Positions 7,741-14,818 are shown, numbered from the stretch's first letter. The stretch is 18,994 nt of DNA from an uncultured Erysipelotrichaceae bacterium (GCA_900317015.1 ONFH01000121.1:1-18994), one strand, 5' to 3'. Notes: generated by a model not told the origin, from the sequence alone. A program made the numbers and translations.

Positions 7741-8667
7741 ACATTAATAATGATGTTGATCGTGCCAGTCCATGCCTCATCGAATGTTCCGGCGTTAAAA
7801 GTTAAAAACGGCAAGCTGGTCAATGCCAAAGGAAAAGTTGTTCAATTAAAAGGAATCAGTACCCATGGTATAAATTGGTTTCCTCGATATGTGAATCAAA
7901 GTACCTTTAATGATCTCAAAAAAAATAAATGTGATGTCGTACGTTTAGCAATGTATACGAACGAATACAATGGTTATACTTCTGGGGGCTCTAAGAGTAA
8001 ACTTCTTAAACTAATTGATCAAGGAGTGTCTTATGCAAAGAAATCACATATGTATGTGATTATTGACTGGCATATTTTAAGTGATGGAAATCCACTGACA
8101 CATCTTAAAGAGTCCAAACAGTTCTTCAGTAAAGTTTCAAAGAAATATAAACGTGTGCCAAATGTTCTCTACGAAATTTGTAACGAACCAAACAACACAT
8201 CGTGGTCCAACGTAAAATCATATGCGAAAAAAGTCATTCCCGTCATTCGCAAAAATACGAATGCGCCTATTATCATTGGGACAACGACTTGGTCACAGGA
8301 TGTTGATCAGGCAGTCAACTCACCAGTTAAAGGTAAGAATCTGCTTTATGCTTTTCATTTTTACGCTGGAACCCATCATCAGGACTTACGAAACAAATTG
8401 ATTCAAGCGATGAAAAAGAAACTGCCAGTCTTTGTCAGTGAGTATGGTATCGTCAATGCTGATGGAAATGGGAAGGTGAATAAAAAGGAAGCAAATGCAT
8501 GGGCTAGAGTCATGGATCGTTATAAGCTCTCAAGCTGCATGTGGAATCTTTCCAATAAAAACGAATCTTCAAGTGTTTTGAAAGCCAATTGTCAGAAGCT
8601 TTCAGGTTTCAAAACAAGTGATCTCACAGTTTCGGGGAAATGGTTAAAGAACTATTTAACAAAATAA
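7717..8667 (+). CDS. Secreted GH5 endoglucanase (cellulase)
   Basis: A 316-residue glycoside hydrolase family 5 enzyme. Residues 1-20 form a signal peptide (MKKAFLIF, hydrophobic core, then VHA before SSN). The N-terminal motif LKVKNGKLVN...QLKGISTHGINW is typical of GH5_2-like endoglucanases. H119 lies in IIDWHI. The acid/base E157 is in YEICNEPNN and the nucleophile E242 in FVSEYG; HFYAGTHH near 214-221 lines the cleft. The protein is catalytic domain only: no carbohydrate-binding module, dockerin or LPXTG-type anchor is present, and it is lysine-rich. It probably cuts beta-1,4-glucans outside the cell. ATG 7717 is preferred to GTG 7708 because GGGTGAT lies just upstream of it. A terminator follows. 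Confidence 0.9.
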   Translation: MKKAFLIFTLIMMLIVPVHASSNVPALKVKNGKLVNAKGKVVQLKGISTHGINWFPRYVNQSTFNDLKKNKCDVVRLAMYTNEYNGYTSGGSKSKLLKLIDQGVSYAKKSHMYVIIDWHILSDGNPLTHLKESKQFFSKVSKKYKRVPNVLYEICNEPNNTSWSNVKSYAKKVIPVIRKNTNAPIIIGTTTWSQDVDQAVNSPVKGKNLLYAFHFYAGTHHQDLRNKLIQAMKKKLPVFVSEYGIVNADGNGKVNKKEANAWARVMDRYKLSSCMWNLSNKNESSSVLKANCQKLSGFKTSDLTVSGKWLKNYLTK

Positions 8668-8688
8668 GTGAAATGATAAAGTCAATCT

Positions 8689-8757
8689 AAAATAGCAGTT
8701 AAGAAGGCAGCAAACTTGATCGCAGCTGAGTTCCTTCCCTAACTGCTATTTTTTTGC
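8689..8757 (+). terminator. Intrinsic terminator after the GH5 gene
   Basis: AAAATAGCAGTTA at 8689-8701 pairs with TAACTGCTATTTT at 8740-8752. GAAGG pairs with CCTTC further in, and an inner AACT/AGTT pair lies near 8713 and 8729. The 3' arm ends in a run of T to 8755. The long two-part stem is 22 bases past the GH5 stop. Confidence 0.85.
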
Positions 8758-8776
8758 GGAATGTTTGAAGATCCAT

Positions 8777-8809
8777 AAAAAAAGGGAAAGTCAGTTATTT
8801 TGACTTTCC
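8777..8809 (-). terminator. Intrinsic terminator of the YdcZ pair, overlapping its last codons
   Basis: On the minus strand GGAAAGTCA (8809-8801) pairs with TGACTTTCC (8793-8785), with a 7-base loop that contains the TAA stop of the second YdcZ gene. It is followed by a C and seven T (8783-8777). The stem therefore uses the last codons of the gene itself. Confidence 0.85.
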
Positions 8810-9265
8810 AGGGGTTAAAGAACGATACACGGATCTTGTCGCTGGCATTTGCGATATGATTAATCCAGCAATGACGATACATATACCAATGCATTTATTA
8901 GGTGAAAAGATTCCATAAAACGCATAATCGAAGATCATTCCGCTAATAATCTGCGTCGTGAATGTCGTTAAGGTCAGCGCCACAGGAGGGATTCTTGATA
9001 CAAGGATGTTTAACAAGAATACATTAATAATACTGAGGGATCCTCCGAACAAGATGATTGGAGACGCTGTAAGTTTAGCCACATTAATATGTGGCGTTAG
9101 TGATATGCCGTAGAAAATAAATACTATTATAGAAGAAATGAGTCCTGTGAAATAATTCATGAATGTGCTAGTACTAGCACTTGTATACTTTGTGAAATAA
9201 CCATTGACTTGACGCGATAATACAATGGTTGCCCCACTTAATATTGATAAAACAATGGCAATCAC
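8795..9265 (-). CDS. DMT-superfamily YdcZ-type membrane protein, second of a pair
   Basis: A 156-residue, mostly hydrophobic protein with about five membrane segments. An N-terminal segment carries the SGATIVLSRQVNGYF pattern. YdcZ (DUF606) half-transporters have a similar pattern, a small-residue helix followed by a Q/N and a short basic loop. GTG 9265 is taken as the start: it overlaps the TGA of the upstream partner by four bases, and a TAGGAGTGA ribosome site lies at the right distance inside the partner's last codons. A longer frame from TTG 9301 adds a polar stretch with no ribosome site and is rejected. The two proteins probably assemble as a heterodimeric small-molecule exporter (family inference); the substrate is unknown. 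Confidence 0.75.
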   Translation of the reverse strand: MIAIVLSILSGATIVLSRQVNGYFTKYTSASTSTFMNYFTGLISSIIVFIFYGISLTPHINVAKLTASPIILFGGSLSIINVFLLNILVSRIPPVALTLTTFTTQIISGMIFDYAFYGIFSPNKCIGICIVIAGLIISQMPATRSVYRSLTPGKSK

Positions 9266-9681
9266 GCAAACATCACTCCTATTCCGACAATCACTACACA
9301 AAGACCAATGATCTTTTGTAAAGAGATTCGTTGTTGTTTTGCTCCTAGCAGACCATAGTGTTCTAGAATAAATGACACTGCCATCTGGCCGCCTAATGAT
9401 AATGCAGTGAGCGAAGCGGCGCCAACTTTTGAAACAGAGACTACGCTAAAGAGGGTCGTTAAAACGCCAATCACACCACCGCTATAGGCTAATATTGGAA
9501 TGCCAGATTTAATCGTAAGTTTTTCATGCCGAACCATTAAGACAAGGATCACCGCTAATAATCCAGTCAAATGGATCACAACTAGGGAAAGGAACGTCCC
9601 AGTTACGGCAGATAGCTTACCATTTAAAATATTCATAAGTGACACTGTCATACCACATATAGTTGCTAAAAGTATTTCCAT
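9262..9681 (-). CDS. DMT-superfamily YdcZ-type membrane protein, first of a pair
   Basis: A 139-residue integral membrane protein with four to five hydrophobic helices (about 2-20, 28-49, 62-82, 88-107 and 122-139). The first helix pattern, MTVSLMNILNGKLSAVTGT, is the YdcZ/DUF606 signature in which a conserved N-G/A-x-L motif ends helix 1. A GAGGTGAG ribosome site precedes ATG 9681. It is divergent from the Crp-family regulator and shares with it a regulatory region of 168 bases. Its own downstream partner is translationally coupled. Export or exchange of a small metabolite across the cytoplasmic membrane is the expected role, but no substrate can be assigned. Confidence 0.75.
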   Translation of the reverse strand: MEILLATICGMTVSLMNILNGKLSAVTGTFLSLVVIHLTGLLAVILVLMVRHEKLTIKSGIPILAYSGGVIGVLTTLFSVVSVSKVGAASLTALSLGGQMAVSFILEHYGLLGAKQQRISLQKIIGLCVVIVGIGVMFA

Positions 9682-9698
9682 CTTCTCACCTCGGCCTT

Positions 9699-9704
9699 AT
9701 TGTA
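9699..9704 (-). promoter_or_regulatory. Possible -10 element for the YdcZ pair
   Basis: TACAAT on the minus strand (5 of 6 to TATAAT), placing transcription start near 9692 and leaving a leader of about 10 bases with the GAGGTGAG site. No good -35 hexamer lies 16-18 bases upstream, as is usual for activator-dependent promoters. The palindrome GACATATGTC at 9729-9738 would be centred about 41 bases upstream of that start. Confidence 0.35.
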
Positions 9705-9728
9705 CTTAAAACATGAAATTTAAAACAC

Positions 9729-9746
9729 GACATATGTCATATTGTA
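9729..9746. repeat. 18-bp regulatory repeat, copy 1 (near the YdcZ promoter)
   Basis: GACATATGTCATATTGTA, identical to the copy at 9819-9836. It contains a 10-bp perfect palindrome (GACATATGTC) and an overlapping odd-centred dyad (ATATG-T-CATAT). Two exact 18-bp copies 90 bases apart in a divergent promoter region are unlikely by chance and suggest a transcription factor site. Confidence 0.65.
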
Positions 9747-9800
9747 AGCCCATACATTACATAGATTTATGAATCTTTTCTTGTAAAAATAAGATGCATA

Positions 9801-9814
9801 TTGATTGTAATCAA
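9801..9814. promoter_or_regulatory. Perfect FNR-type box
   Basis: TTGATTGTAATCAA is a perfect 14-bp palindrome of the TTGAT-N4-ATCAA form recognised by Fnr-group members of the Crp/Fnr family. It lies 36 bases before the Crp-family regulator start and overlaps that gene's putative -35 element (9805-9810). The adjacent gene encodes a Crp/Fnr-family protein, so autoregulation is the simplest reading. Confidence 0.6.
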
Positions 9815-9833
9815 ATAGGACATATGTCATATT
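9805..9833 (+). promoter_or_regulatory. Putative promoter of the Crp-family regulator
   Basis: TTGTAA at 9805-9810, 17 bases, CATATT at 9828-9833 (each 4 of 6 to consensus). Transcription would start near 9840, giving a short leader starting GGTGATTCC, close in sequence to the predicted GH5 leader. The -35 lies in the FNR-type box and the -10 lies in repeat copy 2. Confidence 0.35.
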
Positions 9834-9836
9834 GTA
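9819..9836. repeat. 18-bp regulatory repeat, copy 2 (at the regulator's promoter)
   Basis: Exact second copy of GACATATGTCATATTGTA. It ends three bases before the GGTGAT ribosome site of the Crp-family gene and overlaps its likely -10, a position that would suit autorepression. Confidence 0.65.
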
Positions 9837-9849
9837 GATGGTGATTCCT

Positions 9850-10506
9850 ATGAAAAATTATTTAGAAGTCCTTGAAAAAGAGGATATAATTTCGCAAGAA
9901 AACTTTGATTGTTTAGAGTTCGTTCATTTTGAAAAGAACGATCGCCTCTTAACGGAAGGTGAAGATCTAGAATATGTCTACATATTATTAAAAGGGAGAA
10001 TTCAGACCGTGCATTCGACAAACAATGGGGCGATGAACTTGAATGCGATCTCAAAACCCATCAGCGTCTATGGCCAGGTCGAATTCATGAATGGTCAGCC
10101 GGTCAATCATGATGTCATTGCCCTTTCACCATGTTTATGTCTACGATTTGATGTAGAAAAATATGGCAGTCGTTTTATGAATGATGTCGTGTTCATGAGA
10201 TACGTCGCAAGAAGCTTAGCAAATATTAGCTACAATCTTGCCAATAATGCGGCTATCTCCTTAAACTTCCCTGTCGAAAATCGCTTGGCTTCCTATTTTA
10301 TGTTAGCGGAACAAAATGGCATCGTTCAGGATAATTTCGTGCAAGTTGCTCAGATGATCGGTTCTTCCTATCGTCAGGTCCAAAGGGTCCTAAAGAACTT
10401 TATTGAAGAAGGCTATATCGTGAAAGTGAAGAGAGGCGTCTATCAAATAAAAAATCCAGATGCTTTAAAAGATCTGGACAAGGAAAGCTATCGATTTATA
10501 GGATAG
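9850..10506 (+). CDS. Crp/Fnr-family transcriptional regulator
   Basis: A 218-residue regulator. Residues about 20-110 form the cyclic-nucleotide-binding-type beta-roll, with LLTEGEDLEYVYILLKGRI as the typical entry strand. About 115-145 is the long dimer helix, and about 148-205 is the winged helix-turn-helix with VAQMIGSSYRQVQRVLKNF as the recognition unit. There is no N-terminal cysteine cluster of the oxygen-sensing Fnr type, and the arginine-serine pair that binds cAMP in Crp is not obvious, so the signal is unknown. It resembles YeiL-type regulators in layout. ATG 9850 is preferred to ATG 9838 because GGTGAT at 9840-9845 fits it. The gene is divergent from the YdcZ pair, which it probably controls. 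Its 3' end overlaps the convergent PAP2 gene by 11 bases. Confidence 0.88.
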   Translation: MKNYLEVLEKEDIISQENFDCLEFVHFEKNDRLLTEGEDLEYVYILLKGRIQTVHSTNNGAMNLNAISKPISVYGQVEFMNGQPVNHDVIALSPCLCLRFDVEKYGSRFMNDVVFMRYVARSLANISYNLANNAAISLNFPVENRLASYFMLAEQNGIVQDNFVQVAQMIGSSYRQVQRVLKNFIEEGYIVKVKRGVYQIKNPDALKDLDKESYRFIG

Positions 10507-10969
10507 CAATAATGAAGGCATAAACGATCGCTGCAATGATGTCACTCAAATAATGAAGATTTCCTAATAATCTTGAAAGAGCGACAAAACAGGCAAAGAC
10601 GATTGTTAAAATGCCTAAATACACATTCAGCTGACAAAACATAAAAGCAATGATAAAAGCACTGGCGCTATGACGTGAAGGAAACGACTTTCCCTTCTTA
10701 TGAGGTTCGATTGGCTCAATCGGATACGTATCATAAGGACGGGGACGATCAATGACCTTACGAAACAGCGTGACCGTGGCAAAGACAATAAGAGGCTTGA
10801 TCGTCGCTTCAATAAGAAAATGATTATGGGTCATAAAAAGATAAATAAGAAGCAAAGGATACATGACATAGAAAGGATAAGTCGAATAATGGACTAAAAA
10901 TAACAGTGCCTTCCGATAATGAGCATGTGTCTTCATATAGCGATTAAGATTCAAATAAAGTGTTTTCAT
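10496..10969 (-). CDS. PAP2-family membrane phosphatase
   Basis: A 157-residue membrane protein with the three phosphatidic-acid phosphatase type 2 motifs: K71...RPRP at 71-78, PSRH at 97-100 with H100, and S132-R133-x5-H139-x3-D143. Four to five hydrophobic helices surround them. Such enzymes remove phosphate from undecaprenyl diphosphate, phosphatidic acid or phosphatidylglycerol phosphate at the membrane face. The protein is shorter than BcrC-type proteins and the substrate is not clear. ATG 10969 is preferred to the frame opening at 10987 because a TAGGGG ribosome-like sequence lies just upstream, although its spacing is short. It is transcribed towards the Crp-family gene and overlaps it at 10496-10506, leaving no room for a separate terminator. 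Confidence 0.85.
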   Translation of the reverse strand: MKTLYLNLNRYMKTHAHYRKALLFLVHYSTYPFYVMYPLLLIYLFMTHNHFLIEATIKPLIVFATVTLFRKVIDRPRPYDTYPIEPIEPHKKGKSFPSRHSASAFIIAFMFCQLNVYLGILTIVFACFVALSRLLGNLHYLSDIIAAIVYAFIIAIL

Positions 10970-10987
10970 GCCCCTAGTATAACACAA

Positions 10988-11016
10988 TTGCTTTTTGAGA
11001 TGAACTATACTAAAAT
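10988..11016 (+). promoter_or_regulatory. Possible ychF promoter
   Basis: TTGCTT at 10988-10993, 17 bases, TAAAAT at 11011-11016, next to an overlapping TATACT at 11006-11011. The -35 match is weak (3 of 6). Start would be near 11023, just before the AAGGAGTGA ribosome site. Confidence 0.3.
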
Positions 11017-11047
11017 GAGAGCGTAAAAATGAAGGAGTGATATAAGA

Positions 11048-12148
11048 ATGGCTTTAACAGCAGGAATCGTCGGTCTACCAAACGTTGGTAAATCAACATT
11101 ATTTAACGCAATCACTAATGCGCAGGTTGAAGCAGCAAACTATCCTTTTGCGACTATTGATCCTAACGTCGGTGTCGTAGAAGTACCAGATCATCGTTTA
11201 GATGACTTAGTTAAATTATTCAAACCAAAGCGAACAATTCATACAACATTTGAATTTACAGATATTGCCGGACTTGTCAAAGGAGCTTCACGTGGTGAAG
11301 GTCTTGGTAATAAGTTCTTGGCCAATATTCGTGAAACAAATGCCATCGTGGAAGTTGTAAGATGCTTCAGAGACAAAGACATTACTCATGTCGATGGAAG
11401 TGTCGATCCAGTACGAGATGTCGAAACGATCAATCTTGAATTGATTTTTGCAGACTTAGAAACATGTGAAAAACGTATTGGAAAAATTGAAAAGAAAGCC
11501 CAGAGCGGTGATAAGGAAGCAAAAGAAGAATTAGACGTTTTAAAGAAGATCAAAGACGTCTTAGAAAACAACCAGCCAGTTCGTTCCTTAGAATTCACTA
11601 AGGAAGAAATGGTATGGGTCAAACAGTATAACTTCTTAACAGCTAAACCTATTATTTATGTCGCTAATGTTGGCGAAGAAGATATCGAAGATCCAACAAG
11701 CAACCCTTACTATAATCAGTTAGTAGAATACGTCAAAAAAGAAGGGGCTGACGTCGTTCCAATCTGTGCTCAGATCGAAGAAGAACTCGCAGCTCTTGAT
11801 GACGAAGATAAACAGGTCTTCATGGATGATTTAGGAATCAAAGAAAGCGGCCTTGATAAATTGATCAAGGAAACATACGCTTTACTTAACTTAAAGACAT
11901 TCTTCACTGTTGGGCCTGATGAATGTCGTGCCTGGACATTTACTGATGGTATGACAGCTCCAGAAATGGCTGGCATCATCCACAGCGACTTTCAGCGTGG
12001 TTTCATCAGAGCAGAAACTTACAGCTATGATGATATGATGAAGTATGGCAGTGAAGCAGCTTTAAGAGAAGCCGGTAAGATTCGTCAGGAAGGCAAAACT
12101 TATCAAGGCGTTGATGGCGACATCATGTTCTTTAAGTTCAACGTATAA
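11048..12148 (+). CDS. ychF: Redox-regulated/ribosome-associated ATPase YchF (Obg family, OLA1)
   Basis: A full-length 366-residue YchF. The P-loop GLPNVGKST is at 9-17 and the switch/G3 sequence DIAGLVKGAS at 72-81. The G4 region reads NVGEED rather than NKxD, the hallmark that makes YchF prefer ATP to GTP. An internal coiled-coil insertion lies around 130-170, and the C-terminal TGS domain (about 283-366) ends in the conserved DGDIMFFKFNV. YchF is a near-universal translation- and stress-associated ATPase. It starts at ATG 11048 after AAGGAGTGA. Its TAA shares one base with the ATG of the sortase gene (TAATG), so the two are translationally coupled, an unusual partnership. Confidence 0.97.
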   Translation: MALTAGIVGLPNVGKSTLFNAITNAQVEAANYPFATIDPNVGVVEVPDHRLDDLVKLFKPKRTIHTTFEFTDIAGLVKGASRGEGLGNKFLANIRETNAIVEVVRCFRDKDITHVDGSVDPVRDVETINLELIFADLETCEKRIGKIEKKAQSGDKEAKEELDVLKKIKDVLENNQPVRSLEFTKEEMVWVKQYNFLTAKPIIYVANVGEEDIEDPTSNPYYNQLVEYVKKEGADVVPICAQIEEELAALDDEDKQVFMDDLGIKESGLDKLIKETYALLNLKTFFTVGPDECRAWTFTDGMTAPEMAGIIHSDFQRGFIRAETYSYDDMMKYGSEAALREAGKIRQEGKTYQGVDGDIMFFKFNV

Positions 12149-12915
12149 TGAAAACTAAAAAGATCGTCCTAAGGATTATCTTTATTGTCGCTTTATGTGT
12201 CTTTATCTATAGTGGGGCTAACCTTGGCTACACTTATTATAAGTACTATAAGGTCAACAAAGATAATAAGGACCTTGTCAAAAAGGTCGTCAAGGAATCC
12301 AAAAATCCTAAAAAATCTAAGAAGAATTTAACGGTTGCATATAATGCGAATGCTTTAAAGAGAAAGATTGATTTTAAAACATTAAAATCAATTAACAAAG
12401 ATATCATTGGCTGGGTCTACATTCCCAATACGGCAATTGATTATGCCATCTTAAAAGGAAACAATAATGATCAGTATCTGCATCATAACTATTATAAGAA
12501 GTATTCCTTTGCCGGAAGTATTTTTATTGATCACATCAATAAACGTGACTTCACTGATGACAATACTATCCTTTATGGACATAATATGAAAAATGGATCG
12601 ATGTTTGCCGGATTAAAACAATTCACGACACAATCCTATATGGATCAACATCCTTATGTTTATATCTATCTGCCAAATGGAGCCATTAATGTTTATAGCA
12701 TTTTCTCTACAAATGTTTATTATGCAACGAGTAAAATGTATTCCAAGGGCAACGATTATCAAACATATGTCAAAAAGATTCTAAGTACCTCTCTTGCAAA
12801 AAGAGATGTCGATGAAAAGAAGCAGGCGCCATTAGTCATGTTATCAACATGTTCAGCAGCACACAGTGTCCGTCGAACTGTCGTCTATGGTCGACTCAAT
12901 GAAACATTAAAGTAA
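12148..12915 (+). CDS. srtB: Class B sortase
   Basis: A 255-residue membrane-anchored transpeptidase. Residues 6-28 are an N-terminal signal anchor, followed by a lysine-rich linker (about 35-60) and the sortase barrel. The catalytic residues are visible: H145 in LYGHNM, C235 in MLSTCSA and an arginine at 242/243 ahead of TVVYGRL. The insertion between strands, with the D-x-x-Y-LHHNYY-x-x-x-S-x-x-GSIF-x-D pattern, is characteristic of class B. Sortase B enzymes attach NPQTN-like or pilin substrates to the cell wall. No substrate protein with a sorting signal and no haem-uptake (isd) genes are in the window, so the target is unknown and the gene may be the cell's general sortase. Translation is coupled to ychF by TAATG and a terminator follows directly. 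Confidence 0.9.
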   Translation: MKTKKIVLRIIFIVALCVFIYSGANLGYTYYKYYKVNKDNKDLVKKVVKESKNPKKSKKNLTVAYNANALKRKIDFKTLKSINKDIIGWVYIPNTAIDYAILKGNNNDQYLHHNYYKKYSFAGSIFIDHINKRDFTDDNTILYGHNMKNGSMFAGLKQFTTQSYMDQHPYVYIYLPNGAINVYSIFSTNVYYATSKMYSKGNDYQTYVKKILSTSLAKRDVDEKKQAPLVMLSTCSAAHSVRRTVVYGRLNETLK

Positions 12916-12942
12916 AAAGGGCTGAAATTCAGCTCTTTTATT
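12915..12942. terminator. Bidirectional intrinsic terminator
   Basis: AAAAGGGCTG pairs with CAGCTCTTTT (one G-U pair) around the loop AAATT. The plus strand ends in CTCTTTTATT and terminates ychF-srtB. The minus strand ends in GCCCTTTTTAC and would terminate a transcript through the small frame at 12938-13075. Confidence 0.8.
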
Positions 12943-13075
12943 GTGCCTTCTTTACAAGAAAATACGATTCTGCTTTTAGAATGAATCCATGCGGAACGAC
13001 TAAACTTGTAGACATAAATTTAATATCTTCATTCACTCTCGACTTGATCTTAGAAATTTGATATGTCACCTTCAT
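12938..13075 (-). CDS. Possible small protein of 45 residues, unknown
   Basis: A short minus-strand frame from ATG 13075 to TAA 12938, ending exactly at the bidirectional terminator. The product is basic, starts MKVTYQISKIK, ends in AESYFLVKKAQ, and has one mildly hydrophobic stretch (TSLVVPHGFIL). I do not recognise it. There is no proper ribosome site before the ATG; the only AAGGTGA lies just after it. Support is the clean frame filling an otherwise empty gap, the abutting terminator, and a TATAAT on the minus strand at 13121-13116. A decayed gene or chance frame is quite possible. Confidence 0.3.
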   Translation of the reverse strand: MKVTYQISKIKSRVNEDIKFMSTSLVVPHGFILKAESYFLVKKAQ

Positions 13076-13094
13076 ATTTTTGATAGACTAATTC

Positions 13095-13123
13095 TTTCTA
13101 AAAAAATAGAGAACCATTATAAT
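13095..13123 (+). promoter_or_regulatory. Putative promoter of the GH13 gene with palindromic -10
   Basis: TATAAT at 13118-13123 is a perfect -10, with a weak TTTCTA at 13095-13100 seventeen bases upstream. The surrounding CATTATAATG is its own reverse complement, so the minus strand also carries TATAAT (13121-13116). Transcription on the plus strand would start near 13130. The rest of the gap 12943-13171 shows nothing else on the plus strand apart from the ribosome site AAGGAGG at 13153-13159. Confidence 0.45.
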
Positions 13124-13171
13124 GAGTTAAGATATTACTTTAATAATAATACAAGGAGGTTTAAAAAAGGA

Positions 13172-14818
13172 ATGAAAAAAGCATGGTGGAAAGAAGCAGT
13201 CGTCTATCAGATCTACCCACGCAGTTTTGCGGACAGCAATGGTGATGGAATCGGTGACTTAAGAGGAATCATTGAACATTTAGATTACTTAGAAAACTTA
13301 GGTGTGGATGTCATCTGGCTTTCACCAGTCTATGCCTCACCAAATGCCGATAATGGATATGATATCAGTGATTACTATGCCATTATGGAAGACTTCGGAA
13401 ATATGGATGATTTTGATGAACTTTTACAGAAGGCTCATGAACATCATTTAAAGATCGTGATGGACCTCGTCGCCAACCACACAAGTGACGAACATCAGTG
13501 GTTCATCAATTCTAAAAAATCAAAAGATAACCCTTATCATGATTACTACATCTGGAAAGATCAGCCAAATAACTGGGGCTCTGTCTTTGGCGGCAGTGCA
13601 TGGCAGTATGATGAAAACTTAAATCAGTACTACTTACATAACTTTGCCATTAAACAGCCAGATCTGAACTGGGAAAATCCAAAGGTCAGAGAAGGCATCT
13701 ATAAGATGATGAAATGGTGGTGTGATAAAGGAATCGATGGTTTCAGAATGGATGTCATTTCGATGATCTCAAAAGATCAGTCATTCCCTGATGGACCAGT
13801 TCCTGAAGGTTCAGAATATGGTGATGGCACACCTTATGTTGTCGATGGACCACGTATTCATGAATTCTTACAGGAAATGAATCATGAAGTTCTATCAAAG
13901 TATGACTTATTCACCGTCGGTGAAGCACCAGGGATCCCAGTGGATCGTGCTTTAAAATACGTCGATGGCGACCGTCATGAATTAGAAATGCTTTTCACAT
14001 TTGATCATGTCTCACTCGACGGTGGAGAATATGGCAAATGGAGTGACAAACGTACGGATCTTGTCGATTTGAAGAAGACATTAATGAAGTGGATCAAAGC
14101 ATGTGAAAAGAATGCCTGGAATTCTTTATACTTAGATAACCATGACCAGCCAAGAGCTGTCTCTCGTTTTGGCGATGATCGTGAAGAGTATCGAGAAATG
14201 AGTGCCAAATGTCTTGCTTTGACATTGCATATGATGCGAGGAACCCCTTATGTATATCAGGGTGAAGAATTAGGCATGACCAATTATCAGTTTACATCCA
14301 TCGATGAATGCCGTGATATTGAAGAAATCAATACATATAAAGATCTTGTCGATGATCGTCATATTTATACAGGTGAACAAATGCTTCGCTATATTTCTTC
14401 AAAAGGTCGTGACAATGCGCGTACCCCAATGCAATGGAATGATCATGACCAAGCCGGCTTTAGCAGTGGAACACCATGGATCAATGTGAATCCAAACTAC
14501 AAAACGATCAACGCAGCCGCACAGGTCGATGATGAAAACTCCATTTATAATTTCTATAAAGAACTGATCAAGTTACGTCATACATATGATGTGATCGTTT
14601 ATGGTGATATGGAATTACTTGAACCAGATTCTCATGAATTATTTGCTTTTACAAGAACTTTAGGTGATCAGACTTTAACCGTTTTAGCAAACTGGACAGA
14701 TCATGAAGTCACTCATAATATTCCTGTTTCTGGACAGATTTTGATTGCCAACGACGAAGAACTCATTCCTCATAAACTAAAGCCATATCAGGCCATTGCA
14801 CTTATTTCAAATAAGTAG
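13172..14818 (+). CDS. GH13 oligo-1,6-glucosidase / alpha-glucosidase (GH13_31 type)
   Basis: A 548-residue cytoplasmic alpha-glucosidase with no signal peptide. Conserved regions are VVYQIYPRSFADSNGDGIGDL at the N-terminus, DLVANHTS near 98-105, the nucleophile D194 in GFRMDV, the acid/base E251 in VGEAPG, and H324/D325 in LDNHDQPR. Valine directly after the nucleophile (V195) is the residue associated with preference for alpha-1,6 bonds in this subfamily, so isomaltose, panose or isomalto-oligosaccharide hydrolysis is likely. ATG 13172 is chosen because the conserved family start (MKKAWWKEAVVYQ) begins there; the upstream in-frame extension to 13058 covers promoter sequence. The AAGGAGG site is about 12 bases upstream, which is rather long. 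It stands alone, without transporter or regulator genes nearby. Confidence 0.92.
   Translation: MKKAWWKEAVVYQIYPRSFADSNGDGIGDLRGIIEHLDYLENLGVDVIWLSPVYASPNADNGYDISDYYAIMEDFGNMDDFDELLQKAHEHHLKIVMDLVANHTSDEHQWFINSKKSKDNPYHDYYIWKDQPNNWGSVFGGSAWQYDENLNQYYLHNFAIKQPDLNWENPKVREGIYKMMKWWCDKGIDGFRMDVISMISKDQSFPDGPVPEGSEYGDGTPYVVDGPRIHEFLQEMNHEVLSKYDLFTVGEAPGIPVDRALKYVDGDRHELEMLFTFDHVSLDGGEYGKWSDKRTDLVDLKKTLMKWIKACEKNAWNSLYLDNHDQPRAVSRFGDDREEYREMSAKCLALTLHMMRGTPYVYQGEELGMTNYQFTSIDECRDIEEINTYKDLVDDRHIYTGEQMLRYISSKGRDNARTPMQWNDHDQAGFSSGTPWINVNPNYKTINAAAQVDDENSIYNFYKELIKLRHTYDVIVYGDMELLEPDSHELFAFTRTLGDQTLTVLANWTDHEVTHNIPVSGQILIANDEELIPHKLKPYQAIALISNK

Noticed and set aside
9262..9301. The YdcZ region as one frameshifted transporter gene
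   Set aside because: The two frames meet as a clean GTGA overlap with a good ribosome site for the second, and paired YdcZ genes are a known arrangement, so two intact genes is the better reading.
13058..13171. A 38-residue N-terminal extension of the GH13 enzyme from TTG 13058
   Set aside because: The extension covers the -10 element and the AGGAGG site, and family members start at the MKKAWWKEAVVYQ position.
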